Positions 33,304-42,416 of a stretch of DNA of 64,000 nucleotides are shown here, one piece after another (positions within the stretch are counted from its first letter, which is position 1; the number at the start of each line of letters is the position of its first letter). The stretch covers positions 271,232-335,231 of the forward strand of contig CAVPOY010000044.1 in assembly GCA_963707135.1 (NCBI GenBank). The letters run 5' to 3'. Position numbers and translations under genes: made by a program. Source of the DNA: JBGSTR01 sp963707135 (lineage in GTDB: Bacteria; Pseudomonadota; Gammaproteobacteria; Chromatiales; Chromatiaceae). The notes under the pieces are model-generated. The model did not search any database and was not told the DNA's origin. It worked only from the letters and a program-made list of their open reading frames with translations.

Positions 33304-33735
33304 TTAGACACCCTCCACGTCGAGGCCCATCGCGCGGGCGCTGCCGGCGATGGTGCGCACCGCGGCGTCCATGTCGGCCGCCGTGAGGTCGGGCATCTTG
33401 GTCGTCGCGATCTGCTCCAATTGCTCGCGCGTCACCTTCCCGACCTTGCTGGTGTTGGGCGTACCGCTGCCCTTCGCGATGCCGACGGCCTTCTTCAATA
33501 GAATCGCGGCGGGCGGCGTCTTGGTGATGAACGTGAAGCTGCGGTCCGAGTAGACGGTGATCACCACCGGGATCGGCATGCCCTGCTCGAGGTCCTGGGT
33601 CCGGGCGTTGAACGCCTTGCAGAACTCCATGATGTTCACGCCGTGCTGGCCCAACGCCGGCCCGACCGGGGGACTCGGGTTTGCCACCCCCGCCTTCACC
33701 TGCAACTTAATGTAGGCATTGATCTTTTTTGCCAC
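33304..33735 (-). CDS. rplK: 50S ribosomal protein L11
   Basis: 143 residues. MAKKINAYIKLQVKAGVANP, then PSPPVGPALGQHGVNIMEFC and FITKTPPAAILLKKAVGIAK; the Pro-rich N-terminal domain is the thiostrepton and RelA-linked region. Located 120 bp after the corrected nusG stop. Confidence 0.97.
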   Translation of the reverse strand: MAKKINAYIKLQVKAGVANPSPPVGPALGQHGVNIMEFCKAFNARTQDLEQGMPIPVVITVYSDRSFTFITKTPPAAILLKKAVGIAKGSGTPNTSKVGKVTREQLEQIATTKMPDLTAADMDAAVRTIAGSARAMGLDVEGV

Positions 33736-33855
33736 GAGTACACTCCTGATGGGTACCAGCGCCGGGTGCTAGGGACCCCGGCTCCCCAAAGATTTGTCCC
33801 GCTCCGGGACCTGGATAAGCACGATCCGCCGGCCTAGGCCGGCACGTACACCGCA

Positions 33856-34390
33856 TCAGCCCTTCTCGACCTGGGCGAATCCGAGATCGACCGGCGTCGA
33901 GCGGCCGAAGATCGAGCACCGAGACCTTGACCCGGTTCTTGTCGTAGTCGACCTCCTCGACGATGCCGTTGAAATCGGTGAAGGGTCCGTCCACGACCCG
34001 CACGATCTCACCCGGCTCGTAAAGGACCTTCGGCCTGGGCTTCTCGACGCCCTCCTGCACACGCTGGAGAATGGCATCGGCCTGCTTGTCGGGAATCGGG
34101 GCTGGCCGGTCGCCGGTCCCCCCGATGAAACCCATGACCTTCGGCACGCTCTTAACCAGATGCCAGGTCTCGTCGGTCAGGTCCATGTTGACCAGCACAT
34201 AGCCGGGGAAGAACTTGCGCTCGCTCTTGCGCTGCTGACCGTTGCGGATCTCGACGACCTCCTCGGTCGGCACCAGGACTGGACCGAACAAATCCTCGAG
34301 CCCGGCGCGCTTGATGCGTTCCTCAAGCGATCGCTTGACCTGCCCCTCGAATCCCGAGTAGGCATGTATCACATACCAGCGCTTGGACAT
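33856..34390 (-). CDS. nusG: Transcription factor NusG (one apparent frameshift)
   Basis: NusG binds RNA polymerase through its N-terminal domain and links it to Rho or the ribosome through its KOW domain. MSKRWYVIHAYSGFEGQVKR and RKFFPGYVLVNMDL are intact; the KOW part begins YEPGEIVRVVDGPFTDFNGI. After KNRVKVSV the frame shifts; removing the base at about 33916 continues SIFGRSTPVDLGFAQVEKG and stop, giving 177 residues, a normal NusG length. The uncorrected frame runs on for about 50 unrelated residues into rplK. The gene starts 2 bp after the secE stop, the usual secE-nusG pairing. Confidence 0.93.
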
Positions 34391-34392
34391 CG

Positions 34393-34772
34393 TCAGCCTC
34401 CGTGGCCAGTCAGGAACCGAAGAATTCCCGTCAACATCATGTCAAACAGCCACAGGATCAGCCCCAGCACCAGCACCATGACCATTACGATCAACGTCGT
34501 CTGAAGCGTCTCCTGGCGGCTCGGCCAGACGACCTTGCGGACTTCCATACGGGCGTCCGCGGCGAACTGCCACAAGCCGTCGACCGGGCTCGGTCTGCAG
34601 CGCGACCGCCGCGGCCGCACCGCAAACGACAAGCAGCCCGACCACTCGCAGCAACAGTGAGTAGGCCGCGAAGTGATAAAAGGCGAACAATCCGCCAACC
34701 AGCAAAAGGGCCGCCGCCAGCCAGCTTGGCTGTATCCAAACCGGCGGTTCCGGCCTCGGCGCGTGAATTCAT
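34393..34772 (-). CDS. secE: Protein translocase subunit SecE (two apparent frameshifts)
   Basis: SecE clamps the SecY channel. Three frames together give the protein: MNSRAEAGTAGLDTAK, then two hydrophobic helices (WLAAALLLVGGLFAFYHFAA and SLLLRVVGLLVVCGAAAAVA), then the conserved ARMEVRKVVWPSRQETLQTT amphipathic region and the last helix (MVMVLVLGLILWLFDMML). Removing one base at about 34724 and another at about 34582 gives 125 residues, like E. coli (127, three helices). Both breaks are +1. Since secE is essential and single-copy these are probably errors. Confidence 0.88.
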
Positions 34773-34804
34773 GGAATCAGGTTCGCCCAGGCGATTTTCT
34801 GTAT

Positions 34805-34880
<76 letters not shown>

Positions 34881-34948
34881 AATACTGGTCTGGAGCCGCG
34901 CCGCACCCGCCGGGAAGGTCCCCCGGCCGGCGCCGTCGCCCCCGACCG

Positions 34949-36141
34949 TTACTCGATAACCTTCGAGACCACGCCGGCGCCGACGGTTCGCCCGCCCTCG
35001 CGCACCGCAAAGCGCAGCCCCTCTTCCATCGCGATCGGCGCGATCAGCTTCACGATCATCTTAACGTTGTCCCCCGGCATCACCATCTCGATGCCCTCGG
35101 GCAGCTCGCACGCCCCGGTCACGTCCGTGGTGCGGAAGTAGAACTGCGGCCGATAGCCGTTGAAGAACGGGGTGTGTCGCCCGCCTTCTTCCTTGCTCAG
35201 CACGTACACCTCAGCCTCGAAGTGGGTGTGCGGCGTGATGCTCTTGGGCTTGGCCAGCACCTGCCCGCGCTCGACGTCGTCGCGCTTGGTGCCGCGCAGC
35301 AGCACGCCGATGTTGTCCCCCGCCTGGCCCTGATCCAGCAGCTTGCGGAACATCTCCACCCCGGTGCAGATGGTCTTGATGGTCGGCGTGGATGCCGACG
35401 ATCTCGACCTCTTCTCCCACCTTGACCACACCGCGCTCCACCCGACCGGTCACCACCGTGCCGCGACCGGAGATCGAGAACACGTCCTCGATCGGCATCA
35501 GGAACGCCCCGTCCACCGCACGCTCGGGCTCCGGTATGTAGCTGTCGAGCGCGTCCATCAGCTTGTCGATCGACTGCGTGCCCAGCTCGGAGTCGTCGCC
35601 CTCCATCGCCAGCTTCGCCGAGCCGGTGATGATCGGGGTGTCGTCGCCCGGGAACTCGTAGCTCTCCAGCAGCTCGCGCACTTCCATCTCCACCAGCTCC
35701 AAGCAGCTCCGCGTCGTCGACCATGTCCGCCTTGTTCAGGTACACCACGATGTAGGGCACCCCGACCTGACGCGACAGCAGAATGTGCTCGCGCGTCTGC
35801 GGCATCGGTCCGTCGGCCGCCGACACCACCAGGATCGCACCGTCCATCTGCGCCGCACCGGTGATCATGTTCTTCACGTAGTCGGCGTGACCCGGGCAGT
35901 CCACGTGCGCGTAGTGACGCTTCGCCGACTCGTACTCCACGTGCGCCGTGGCAATCGTGATCCCGCGCTCGCGCTCTTCCGGGGCGTTGTCGATCTGGTC
36001 GAAGGCCCGCGCCTCCCCACCGTACTTCTTCGCCTGGTGCATCGTGATCGCCGCCGTCAACGTCGTCTTGCCGTGGTCCACGTGACCAATCGTGCCAACG
36101 TTTACGTGTGGCTTCTTACGCTCGAATTTGCTCTTGGACAT
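34949..36141 (-). CDS. tuf: Elongation factor Tu, copy 2 (two apparent frameshifts)
   Basis: Starts MSKSKFERKKPHVNVGTIGH and ends like copy 1. Against copy 1 at 17798-18988 it has two extra bases: one C in the run at 35699-35700 and one C at 35387; without them it has the same 397 codons. The 3' end differs at a few codons (for example HDHQDH-like nonsense appears only between the breaks). It could be a decaying duplicate, as copy 1 is intact, but the neighbouring secE and nusG show the same kind of break, so sequencing error is likelier. It is embedded in the tRNA-Tyr/Gly/Thr - tuf - tRNA-Trp arrangement. Confidence 0.88.
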
Positions 36142-36207
36142 GAACCGCTCTCCGCACTGTTCAAACCGACCCGACGCACCGACGGCACTCGGCCGACGGC
36201 CACGATA

Positions 36208-36283
36208 TGGAGCCCATGATCGGAGTCGAACCGATGACCTCACCCTTACCAAGGGTGTGCTCTACCAACTGAGCTACATGGGC
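36208..36283 (-). tRNA. tRNA-Thr (anticodon GGT)
   Basis: 76 nt; acceptor GCCCATG/CATGGGC, anticodon loop CTTGGTA, T-loop TTCGACT, encoded CCA. It lies 66 bp before tuf copy 2. Confidence 0.97.
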
Positions 36284-36482
36284 GAACATTCAATCAACGC
36301 TCGCACCCGAGACAGCGGCCCGCCTACGCCCGAATCCGCAGGCAACGGGACTGGACCCGCCATCCACGGCCCAAACGCCGGCGACGGGCGTGCCCCGCCA
36401 ACCCAACCGGGTTACCGGAGCAAGAACGCCGCCCCGTCCGGCTCGCCGCGACCGGCTACGATGGGGCCTGCGCCGGCGAAAT

Positions 36483-36556
<74 letters not shown>

Positions 36557-36640
36557 GGGCTCAAAGGCTCTCCCTCGAACCGGGTATCCGTTAGGTCCCC
36601 GCCCGGGGCGCCGGCACGACTCGGCTCGGCCCGCGTAACG

Positions 36641-36725
36641 TGGTGGAGGGGGGAGGATTCGAACCTCCGAAGGCTGAGCCGTCAGATTTACAGTCTGATC
36701 CCTTTGACCGCTCGGGAACCCCTCC
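36641..36725 (-). tRNA. tRNA-Tyr (anticodon GTA)
   Basis: 85 nt class II tRNA with a long variable arm; acceptor GGAGGGG, anticodon loop CTGTAAA, encoded CCA. It is the first gene after the promoter at 36740-36768. Confidence 0.97.
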
Positions 36726-36739
36726 GAAACAAGCGCCGC

Positions 36740-36768
36740 AGTATAGGATCGCGCCAATTGAGCGTCAA
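36740..36768 (-). promoter_or_regulatory. Strong sigma-70 promoter of the tRNA-tuf-secE-nusG unit
   Basis: Minus-strand -35 TTGACG (36763-36768) and -10 TATACT (36740-36745) with a 17-bp spacer, starting transcription just before tRNA-Tyr. It resembles the str and alpha promoters. Confidence 0.82.
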
Positions 36769-36987
36769 CCCTGATACCGAGGCCGCACCGGCAGGATCCT
36801 GCCGGCAAGCCGGGGCGGGGCGTTGTTGGTACCATTGCCGCCCACGCGCCGCAGCCGTCCGCCGCCGCGGCTGGCCATCGCGGGGTTCCATCGACGGGCC
36901 CGAAGGCGTTCCGGGCAAAAAAATCGAAGCTGACTCGTTGATCATTCCTGGAGTACCAAAGACAGTGTCACCGAACGGAGCACCCTG

Positions 36988-38325
36988 GTGGACGTAACCA
37001 TTTACGGCAGCGGATATGTGGGCCTGGTCACTGGCGCCTGCCTGGCCGAGGTCGGCAACAACGTGCTCTGCATCGACATCGACCCCGACAAGATCGCCCT
37101 GCTCAACGGTGGAGGCGTGCCCATCTTCGAGCCGGGTCTGACGGAGCTGATCGGCAAGAACCGCGAGGCGGGTCGGCTCTCCTTCTCGACCGACGCGGAA
37201 GCGGGGGTCCGGCACGGGCTCTTCCAGTTCATCGCCGTGGGGACACCGCCGGACGAGGACGGCTCGGCCGATCTCAGGCACGTGGTCGCGGTGGCCGAGT
37301 CGGTCGGCGCGCATATGGACTCCTATAGAATCCTGGTCGACAAGTCCACGGTCCCGGTGGGCACCGCGGACCGGGTCGCCGCGGTGGTGAGGGAGCGCCT
37401 CGCGGCCCGCGGCGCGGAGGTCGACTTCGATGTGGTCTCGAACCCCGAGTTCCTGAAGGAAGGGGCGGCGATCGAGGACTTCATGCGCCCGGACCGCATC
37501 ATCGTCGGCACCGACAACCCGCGCACCGGCGAGCTGCTGCGCGCGCTCTACGCGCCGTTCAACCGCAATCACGACCGGGTGATGCTGATGGACGTGCGCT
37601 CCGCGGAGCTGACCAAATACGCCGCCAACGCCATGCTGGCGACCAAGATCAGCTTCATGAACGAGCTCTCGAACATCGCCGAGGCGGTTGGAGCGGATAT
37701 CGAGCGCGTGCGCGTCGGGATCGGCTCGGACCCGCGGATCGGCTACCAGTTCATCTACCCGGGGTGCGGTTACGGGGGCTCCTGCTTCCCGAAGGACGTG
37801 CGGGCACTCGAGCGCACGGCCCGCTCGCTGGGTTACGAGGCGCGGCTGCTGCAGTCGGTGGAGGCGGTGAATCTCAGCCAGAAGGGAGTCCTGTTCCACA
37901 AAATCGAGCGCTACTTCGAGGGCGAGCTGAAGGGCCGGACCATCGCCGTCTGGGGCCTCGCCTTCAAGCCGAATACCGACGACATGCGCGAGGCATCGAG
38001 CCGGACCCTGATGGAAGCACTCTGGCGCGCCGGCGCCAGGGTCAACGCCTTCGACCCGGTCGCGATGGACGAGACTCGCCGCATCTACGGGGATCGGGCC
38101 GACCTCTCGCTCGCCCCCGACGCCCTCTCGGCACTGGACGGCGCGGATGCGTTGGCGGTCGTGACCGAGTGGAGCGAGTTCCGCAGCCCCGACTTCGAGG
38201 CGATCAGGGCCCGGCTCAAAGAACCGGTCGTATTCGACGGCCGCAATGTCTTCGACGCCCGCCTGGCCAAGGCCGCTGGTCTGACCTACATGTCCATAGG
38301 GCGGGCGCCGGTCGTGCCCGCTTGA
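36988..38325 (+). CDS. ugd: UDP-glucose 6-dehydrogenase
   Basis: 445 residues. It oxidises UDP-glucose twice to UDP-glucuronate, a precursor for exopolysaccharide or LPS sugars. N-terminal NAD site GSGYVGLVTGACLAEVGNNV; central helix with KYAANAMLATKISFMNELSN; catalytic Cys at about residue 265 in GCGYGGSCFPKDV; C-terminal WGLAFKPNTDDMREASS. The GTG start at 36988 has GGAG seven bases upstream. No polysaccharide genes adjoin, so the end product is unknown; NAD-dependent GDP-mannose dehydrogenase is a less likely alternative. Confidence 0.92.
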   Translation: MDVTIYGSGYVGLVTGACLAEVGNNVLCIDIDPDKIALLNGGGVPIFEPGLTELIGKNREAGRLSFSTDAEAGVRHGLFQFIAVGTPPDEDGSADLRHVVAVAESVGAHMDSYRILVDKSTVPVGTADRVAAVVRERLAARGAEVDFDVVSNPEFLKEGAAIEDFMRPDRIIVGTDNPRTGELLRALYAPFNRNHDRVMLMDVRSAELTKYAANAMLATKISFMNELSNIAEAVGADIERVRVGIGSDPRIGYQFIYPGCGYGGSCFPKDVRALERTARSLGYEARLLQSVEAVNLSQKGVLFHKIERYFEGELKGRTIAVWGLAFKPNTDDMREASSRTLMEALWRAGARVNAFDPVAMDETRRIYGDRADLSLAPDALSALDGADALAVVTEWSEFRSPDFEAIRARLKEPVVFDGRNVFDARLAKAAGLTYMSIGRAPVVPA

Positions 38326-38464
38326 GCCAAGGGCGCGGGACGCGTCCTTATGCGGTGCGGAGAGCACCTTGTTCGGCGGGCGGGTCCACGGATACCATTG
38401 GCGCCGCAAGTCAACCCCCAACCAGATGACCGGACAACCGGTCCCCAAACCAGAGGACAACACC

Positions 38465-38977
38465 ATGACACCACGCATCGTGCTCGCGCTGGCCGCGTTC
38501 GCCTGCACCTCCGTCGCATCCGCCGGCACCTTCATGGACGCCGCCTGGGCGGCCGCGGCCTGCGCTAAATGGAACCAGACCCCGGAGCTGACAGACAAGC
38601 TCGGCGGCAAGGAATGGGCCGCCAACGACGCCGGGCGCGGCTACAAGATCATCCAGATGTACCGGACCAAATGCGGCGAGGGCTCCAAGGTCGAGCTGGA
38701 GATCACCGACAAGGACGGCAAGGCCCACTGCGCATACGGCGGAGCGGTCAAGCACGCCAAGCTAGACCCGAGCGTGGACTACCTGATGCACGCCTCCGAC
38801 GAAGACTGGGCCTGCATGGGTGAGGGCAAGTTCGGCTGCGGCGCTATGGGCGCGATGGCCACCATGAAGCTCAAGTTCAAGGGACCGAAGGGCGAGGCCA
38901 TGGGCGTCATCGGGCCGTTCGACAGCTTCCTTCAGTTGACCGGCAAGGTTCCCGGCGACACCGCCGCCTGCCCCTAG
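38465..38977 (+). CDS. Secreted SCP2 sterol-binding-like protein
   Basis: 170 residues with a signal peptide (MTPRIVLALAAFACTSVASA, cleavage likely after Ala20). The mature part resembles bacterial SCP2-like proteins: a hydrophobic-pocket fold with ACAKWNQTPELTDKLGG, GYKIIQMYRTKCG and DYLMHASDEDWACMGEGKFG, ending with GPFDSFLQLTGKVPGD. It has several Cys that could form disulfides, consistent with periplasmic location. SCP2 domains bind lipids or sterol-like molecules; the ligand is unknown. The ATG at 38465 has AGAGGA upstream. The neighbouring FadL-type channel suggests, but does not prove, a shared hydrophobic substrate. Confidence 0.72.
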   Translation: MTPRIVLALAAFACTSVASAGTFMDAAWAAAACAKWNQTPELTDKLGGKEWAANDAGRGYKIIQMYRTKCGEGSKVELEITDKDGKAHCAYGGAVKHAKLDPSVDYLMHASDEDWACMGEGKFGCGAMGAMATMKLKFKGPKGEAMGVIGPFDSFLQLTGKVPGDTAACP

Positions 38978-39406
38978 GTCCGTTTAGCCCGGCGCACGCG
39001 TAGCGCCGCCACTGCACGACCGCCGGACCGGGCGCCGAACCAGCGCCCGGTTCACCTACCGGCCTCCCAAACCTGAGCAATCCGCTCCGGCCTGCCTAGG
39101 AGTCGATCCGCGTTCTGTACCGCGCCGGCCGCCCCCGCAGCCGGTCGCCAGCCGCTGTGCATTCCCGCCACACTTGGAAGGCCGCCTGCACAGCCCGCGA
39201 CGAGCCGCCGCCGGCGCCAACGACTGTATCTTTTCAGACACATAAGCGTATTTACCTAAGCCAAGGAACTTTTAATCACGAATTAGTTGACATGAATCAA
39301 TCACGAGACGATCATTTCGCCGCGTTTTGTCATAAATTTACAACGTCTATTTCGACCAACACCGATCTGGCGCTCTACGCTGATCGATCGCACCAGGAGG
39401 ACCTCA
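38978..39406. other. 429-bp gene-free region upstream of the FadL-type gene
   Basis: The first half is GC-rich without signals. From about 39220 it becomes AT-rich, clearly unlike the rest of the window. A candidate promoter lies at 39287-39315: TTGACA, 17-bp spacer, GATCAT (4 of 6). The strong composition change suggests a long regulated leader or upstream binding sites for the FadL-type gene. Confidence 0.5.
39287..39315 (+). promoter_or_regulatory. Candidate promoter for the FadL/OMPP1 gene
   Basis: Perfect -35 TTGACA at 39287-39292, 17-bp spacer, weak -10 GATCAT at 39310-39315. It lies in an AT-rich stretch 91 bp before the start codon. The weak -10 could indicate activator dependence. 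Confidence 0.4.
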
Positions 39407-40892
39407 ATGTTGCACCTCAGAATCTCCACCGTCGCGCTCGGCCTTGCTTCAGTCGTCGCCATGCAGGCGGCCCAGGCTACCAACGGCTACATGTCCCACG
39501 CCTACTCGCCGCATGCCAAGGGCATGGCCGGCGCCGGCGAGGTCTCTCTCCCTCAGGACTCCCTGAGCATGATTGCCAACCCGGCCGGTCTGACCCGTGT
39601 CGGGAACCGCGCCGAGGTCGGCCTCGCCTGGTTCCGCCCGCAAGCGCGAATACACTGGGGCGACCCAGCCGCCCCCCGGGACCGGACTGGCCTTCCCGAT
39701 CGGGAGCACTCCGCAGGGCGGGACCGTTGAAAGCGAAAACAACGACTTCTTCATCCCGAACTTCGGCTTCAGCTACCAGATCGACGACAAGAGCGCGGTC
39801 GGCGTCTCGGTGTTCGGCAACGGCGGCATGAACACCGACTGGCGGAGCCGCGACACCCTGAACAACCTGGGCACTTTCGCCGGCAACTTCCCGTTCGCGA
39901 ACCCGCCGTCCTACAACAACCCGATGGACCCCCGCTTCGGCATGCAGGTCCCCGGCACGACCCAGCTCGGCGGCGGAAATGCCGGCGTCAACCTGGAGCA
40001 GCTCGGCATCAGCCTCGGCTACGCCTACGACGTCGCCGACAACCTGTCGCTCGGCGCGAGCTTCCTGATCGGCTACCAGACCTTCGAGGCGAAGGGCCTG
40101 GGCGGCTTCCAAGGCTACACCCAGACCTTCACCCAGAGCATGGTCGCGAGCCAGACCATGAGCGCCAGGTCCGCGAACAACTTAACGGACAACGGTGACG
40201 ACTCGGCCTGGGGGTACGGCTTCCAGGTCGGCGCGCTGTGGGACATCAACCCGCAGTTCACGCTGGGCCTGTCCTACCGCACCAAGATGTACATGGAAGA
40301 GTTCGACAAGTATTCGGACCTGTTCGCCGACGGCGGCGATTTCGACGTCCCCGCGGTGGGCGCGATCGGCCTGGCGTACAAGCCGGACGACAAGTGGGCC
40401 TTCGCGCTCGACGTGCAGCAGATCTGGTACAGCGACGTCGATGCGGTCGCCAACAAGAACCAGCTCAACACGCGCTGCGACCTCGGCGCTGCATTCGGCC
40501 AGCCGAGCATGCCAGGTGCGACCTACGACTCCAGCTACTGCCTGGGCGGATCGAACGGCGCCGGATTTGGCTGGGGCGACATGACGGTGATCAAGCTGGG
40601 CGCCCAGTACGCGATCAACGACCAGTGGACCGTGCAGGCCGGCTACAGCCACGCCAATCAGCCGATCAAGGGCGAGCAGGTCGCATTCAACACCCTGGCC
40701 CCGGCGGTCATTCAAGACCACTGGACGCTGGGCGCGAGCTACAAGATGCGCCCGAACTACGAGCTGACCTTCTGGGGCATGTACGCCCCCGAAAACTCGG
40801 TCTCCGGCCCGGGCGTCTTCACCGGCCCGAGCTCCCCGGAGATCCGGATGCAGCAGTACGAGCTCGGCGTCAACTTCGCGTACCTGTTCTGA
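39407..40892 (+). CDS. FadL/OMPP1/TodX-type outer-membrane channel (one apparent frameshift)
   Basis: About 494 residues after correction. A signal peptide (MLHLRISTVALGLASVVAMQ, then AAQA) precedes the mature end ATNGYMSHAYSPHAKGMAGA and the conserved MIANPAGLTRVG, the family's N-terminal hatch. The rest is a beta-barrel with alternating residues (YGFQVGALWDINPQFTLGLS) and ends in Phe (NFAYLF), as outer-membrane barrels do. The frame breaks between about 39630 and 39648; one extra base explains it. FadL-type proteins import long-chain fatty acids or aromatic hydrocarbons; the substrate is not predictable. A strong terminator follows. Confidence 0.85.
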
Positions 40893-40913
40893 TCCTAGGC
40901 ACGCAGCCCGACG

Positions 40914-40943
40914 AAAAAGCCGCCCCAGGGCGGCTTTTTTTTT
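40914..40943. terminator. Bidirectional intrinsic terminator
   Basis: A 7-bp stem GCCGCCC/GGGCGGC, flanked by AAAAA on the left and nine T on the right, lies between the converging FadL-type gene and pth and can serve both. Confidence 0.92.
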
Positions 40944-40963
40944 GGCCGGCCCCGCGACAGCGG

Positions 40964-41548
40964 TCAGCGACCGCCGTGCAACCGGTTCATCGCCAGCTGA
41001 AAGCGTCCCGCAAGCAGATCCCCGAGCGCACCCTCGGCATCCCGGAGCCGATCGACGATCAGCGACGCGTCGTCGCGGGACGGCCTCCCAAGGACATAGT
41101 TGGTGACCAGGTGCCGGTCACCGGGATGATCGATTCCTATACGCAGACGCCAGAAGTCGCGGCTGCCCAGCGCATCGATGATGTCGCGCAGGCCGTTGTG
41201 ACCGGCGTGCCCACCGCCCTGCTTGAGCCGCAAGGTGCCGGCCGGCAGATCGAGCTCGTCGTGGGCGACCAGCATCTGCTCGGGTGGGATGTCGAAATAG
41301 CGGCTGACCGCGGCGACCGACTGGCCGCTTCGATTCATATAGGTCGATGGCCGGAGCAGCCGCAGATCGGCACCGCCGACGGTCAGCCGACACAGCGCGC
41401 CAAAGAACCTGGCCTCGGCGCGGAAGACCTCGCCGTGGCCGGACGCGAGTGCGTCGACGAACCAGAAGCCGACGTTGTGGCGGGTTGCCTCGTACTGGGG
41501 CCCCGGGTTCCCGAGGCCCACGATGAGGCGGATGGCTCGTTCGGACAT
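40964..41548 (-). CDS. pth: Peptidyl-tRNA hydrolase
   Basis: 194 residues. It frees tRNA from stalled peptidyl-tRNA. Substrate and catalytic residues appear in IVGLGNPGPQYEATRHNVGF (Asn and His), MNRSGQSV and AHDELDLPAG (Asp). The ATG at 41548 begins MSERAIRLIVGLGNPG; a GTG three codons earlier is also possible, and neither has a strong Shine-Dalgarno sequence. It follows rplY by 93 bp, the common rplY-pth pair. Confidence 0.96.
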   Translation of the reverse strand: MSERAIRLIVGLGNPGPQYEATRHNVGFWFVDALASGHGEVFRAEARFFGALCRLTVGGADLRLLRPSTYMNRSGQSVAAVSRYFDIPPEQMLVAHDELDLPAGTLRLKQGGGHAGHNGLRDIIDALGSRDFWRLRIGIDHPGDRHLVTNYVLGRPSRDDASLIVDRLRDAEGALGDLLAGRFQLAMNRLHGGR

Positions 41549-41641
41549 GCTAGACACCGGCGCGGGGACAGGACCGGGCCGCTCCCGTTACCTGTTCCGA
41601 CAGGCGGCCCCGGACGCCGGCAACTCTGGATCGCCGAGATA

Positions 41642-42292
41642 TCAGTCCTCGGACTCTTCGCCCTCTCCCGGCTTCTCCACCCGCTCGGCACCGATCTCTT
41701 CGCCCTCCTCCACTTCCGGCTTGGCCTCGATCTTGACGATGGACGCCACACGCTCCTCGGGGTCGACGCCGGAATCGAGCTCTACGCCCGAGGGAAGCGC
41801 CAGATCCGACACCGACAGCACGTCGCCGATCTTCATCGCGGCCACGTCGATGTCAATGGACGCCGGAAGATTCTGGGGCAGGCACACGATGTCCAACTCG
41901 GTGAGCGCGTGCAGCAGACTGCCCCCGAGCTTCACGCCCGCCGCCTGGTCCTCGTGCAGGAAGTGGATGGGCACCGTCATGTGAATCTTCTCGCCGGCCT
42001 TGATCCGTTGAAAGTCCACGTGCAGGACGAACGGCTTGGCGGGGTGCCTCTGCAGATCCTTGATGACGACGGACTCGGAGCGGCCATCGACGTTGAGCGA
42101 GAGGATGCTGGAGAAGAAAGACTCCTGCTCCATCTCGTGGACCAGCTCGTTGTGGGCGACGCTGATCATGGCCGGGTCTATCCCCGCCCCATAGACGATC
42201 CCCGGTACCAGACCCTGGCGACGCAGGCGGCGGCTCGCACCCTTCCCCCCATCGCTGCGGCCGTGCGCTTTCATTTCAATCGTAACACTCAT
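41642..42292 (-). CDS. rplY: 50S ribosomal protein L25, long CTC form
   Basis: 216 residues: N-terminal 5S-rRNA-binding domain (EMKAHGRSDGGKGASRRLRR, QGLVPGIVYG) and the C-terminal TL5/CTC domain (EKIHMTVPIHFLHEDQAAGV), ending in an acidic tail (EEGEEIGAERVEKPGEGEES). E. coli has only the N-terminal part (94 residues); the long form is common in other bacteria. Located between prs and pth, after a terminator-like hairpin. Confidence 0.95.
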   Translation of the reverse strand: MSVTIEMKAHGRSDGGKGASRRLRRQGLVPGIVYGAGIDPAMISVAHNELVHEMEQESFFSSILSLNVDGRSESVVIKDLQRHPAKPFVLHVDFQRIKAGEKIHMTVPIHFLHEDQAAGVKLGGSLLHALTELDIVCLPQNLPASIDIDVAAMKIGDVLSVSDLALPSGVELDSGVDPEERVASIVKIEAKPEVEEGEEIGAERVEKPGEGEESED

Positions 42293-42315
42293 GCTTAAGT
42301 CTCCGCATGGACATC

Positions 42316-42352
42316 AAAAAACCGCCTGGTCTCGCGACCAAGACCAAGGCGG
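42316..42352 (-). terminator. Intrinsic terminator after prs
   Basis: On the minus strand an 11-bp stem with one bulged T (arms CCGCCTTGGTCT and AGACCAGGCGG), an 8-nt loop and six T. It lies between the prs stop and the rplY start, so rplY-pth need read-through or their own promoter. Confidence 0.85.
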
Positions 42353-42416
42353 GACTCATAGCGGCGGGCGGTCCCCGCCGGAAAAAGCGGCTACCGAGCG
42401 CCCCGGCGGCACGCGC

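Noticed and set aside
40238..42298. A 686-residue plus-strand open frame across the FadL-type gene, the terminator, pth and rplY
   Set aside because: It runs through a strong terminator and is antisense to two well-supported genes.
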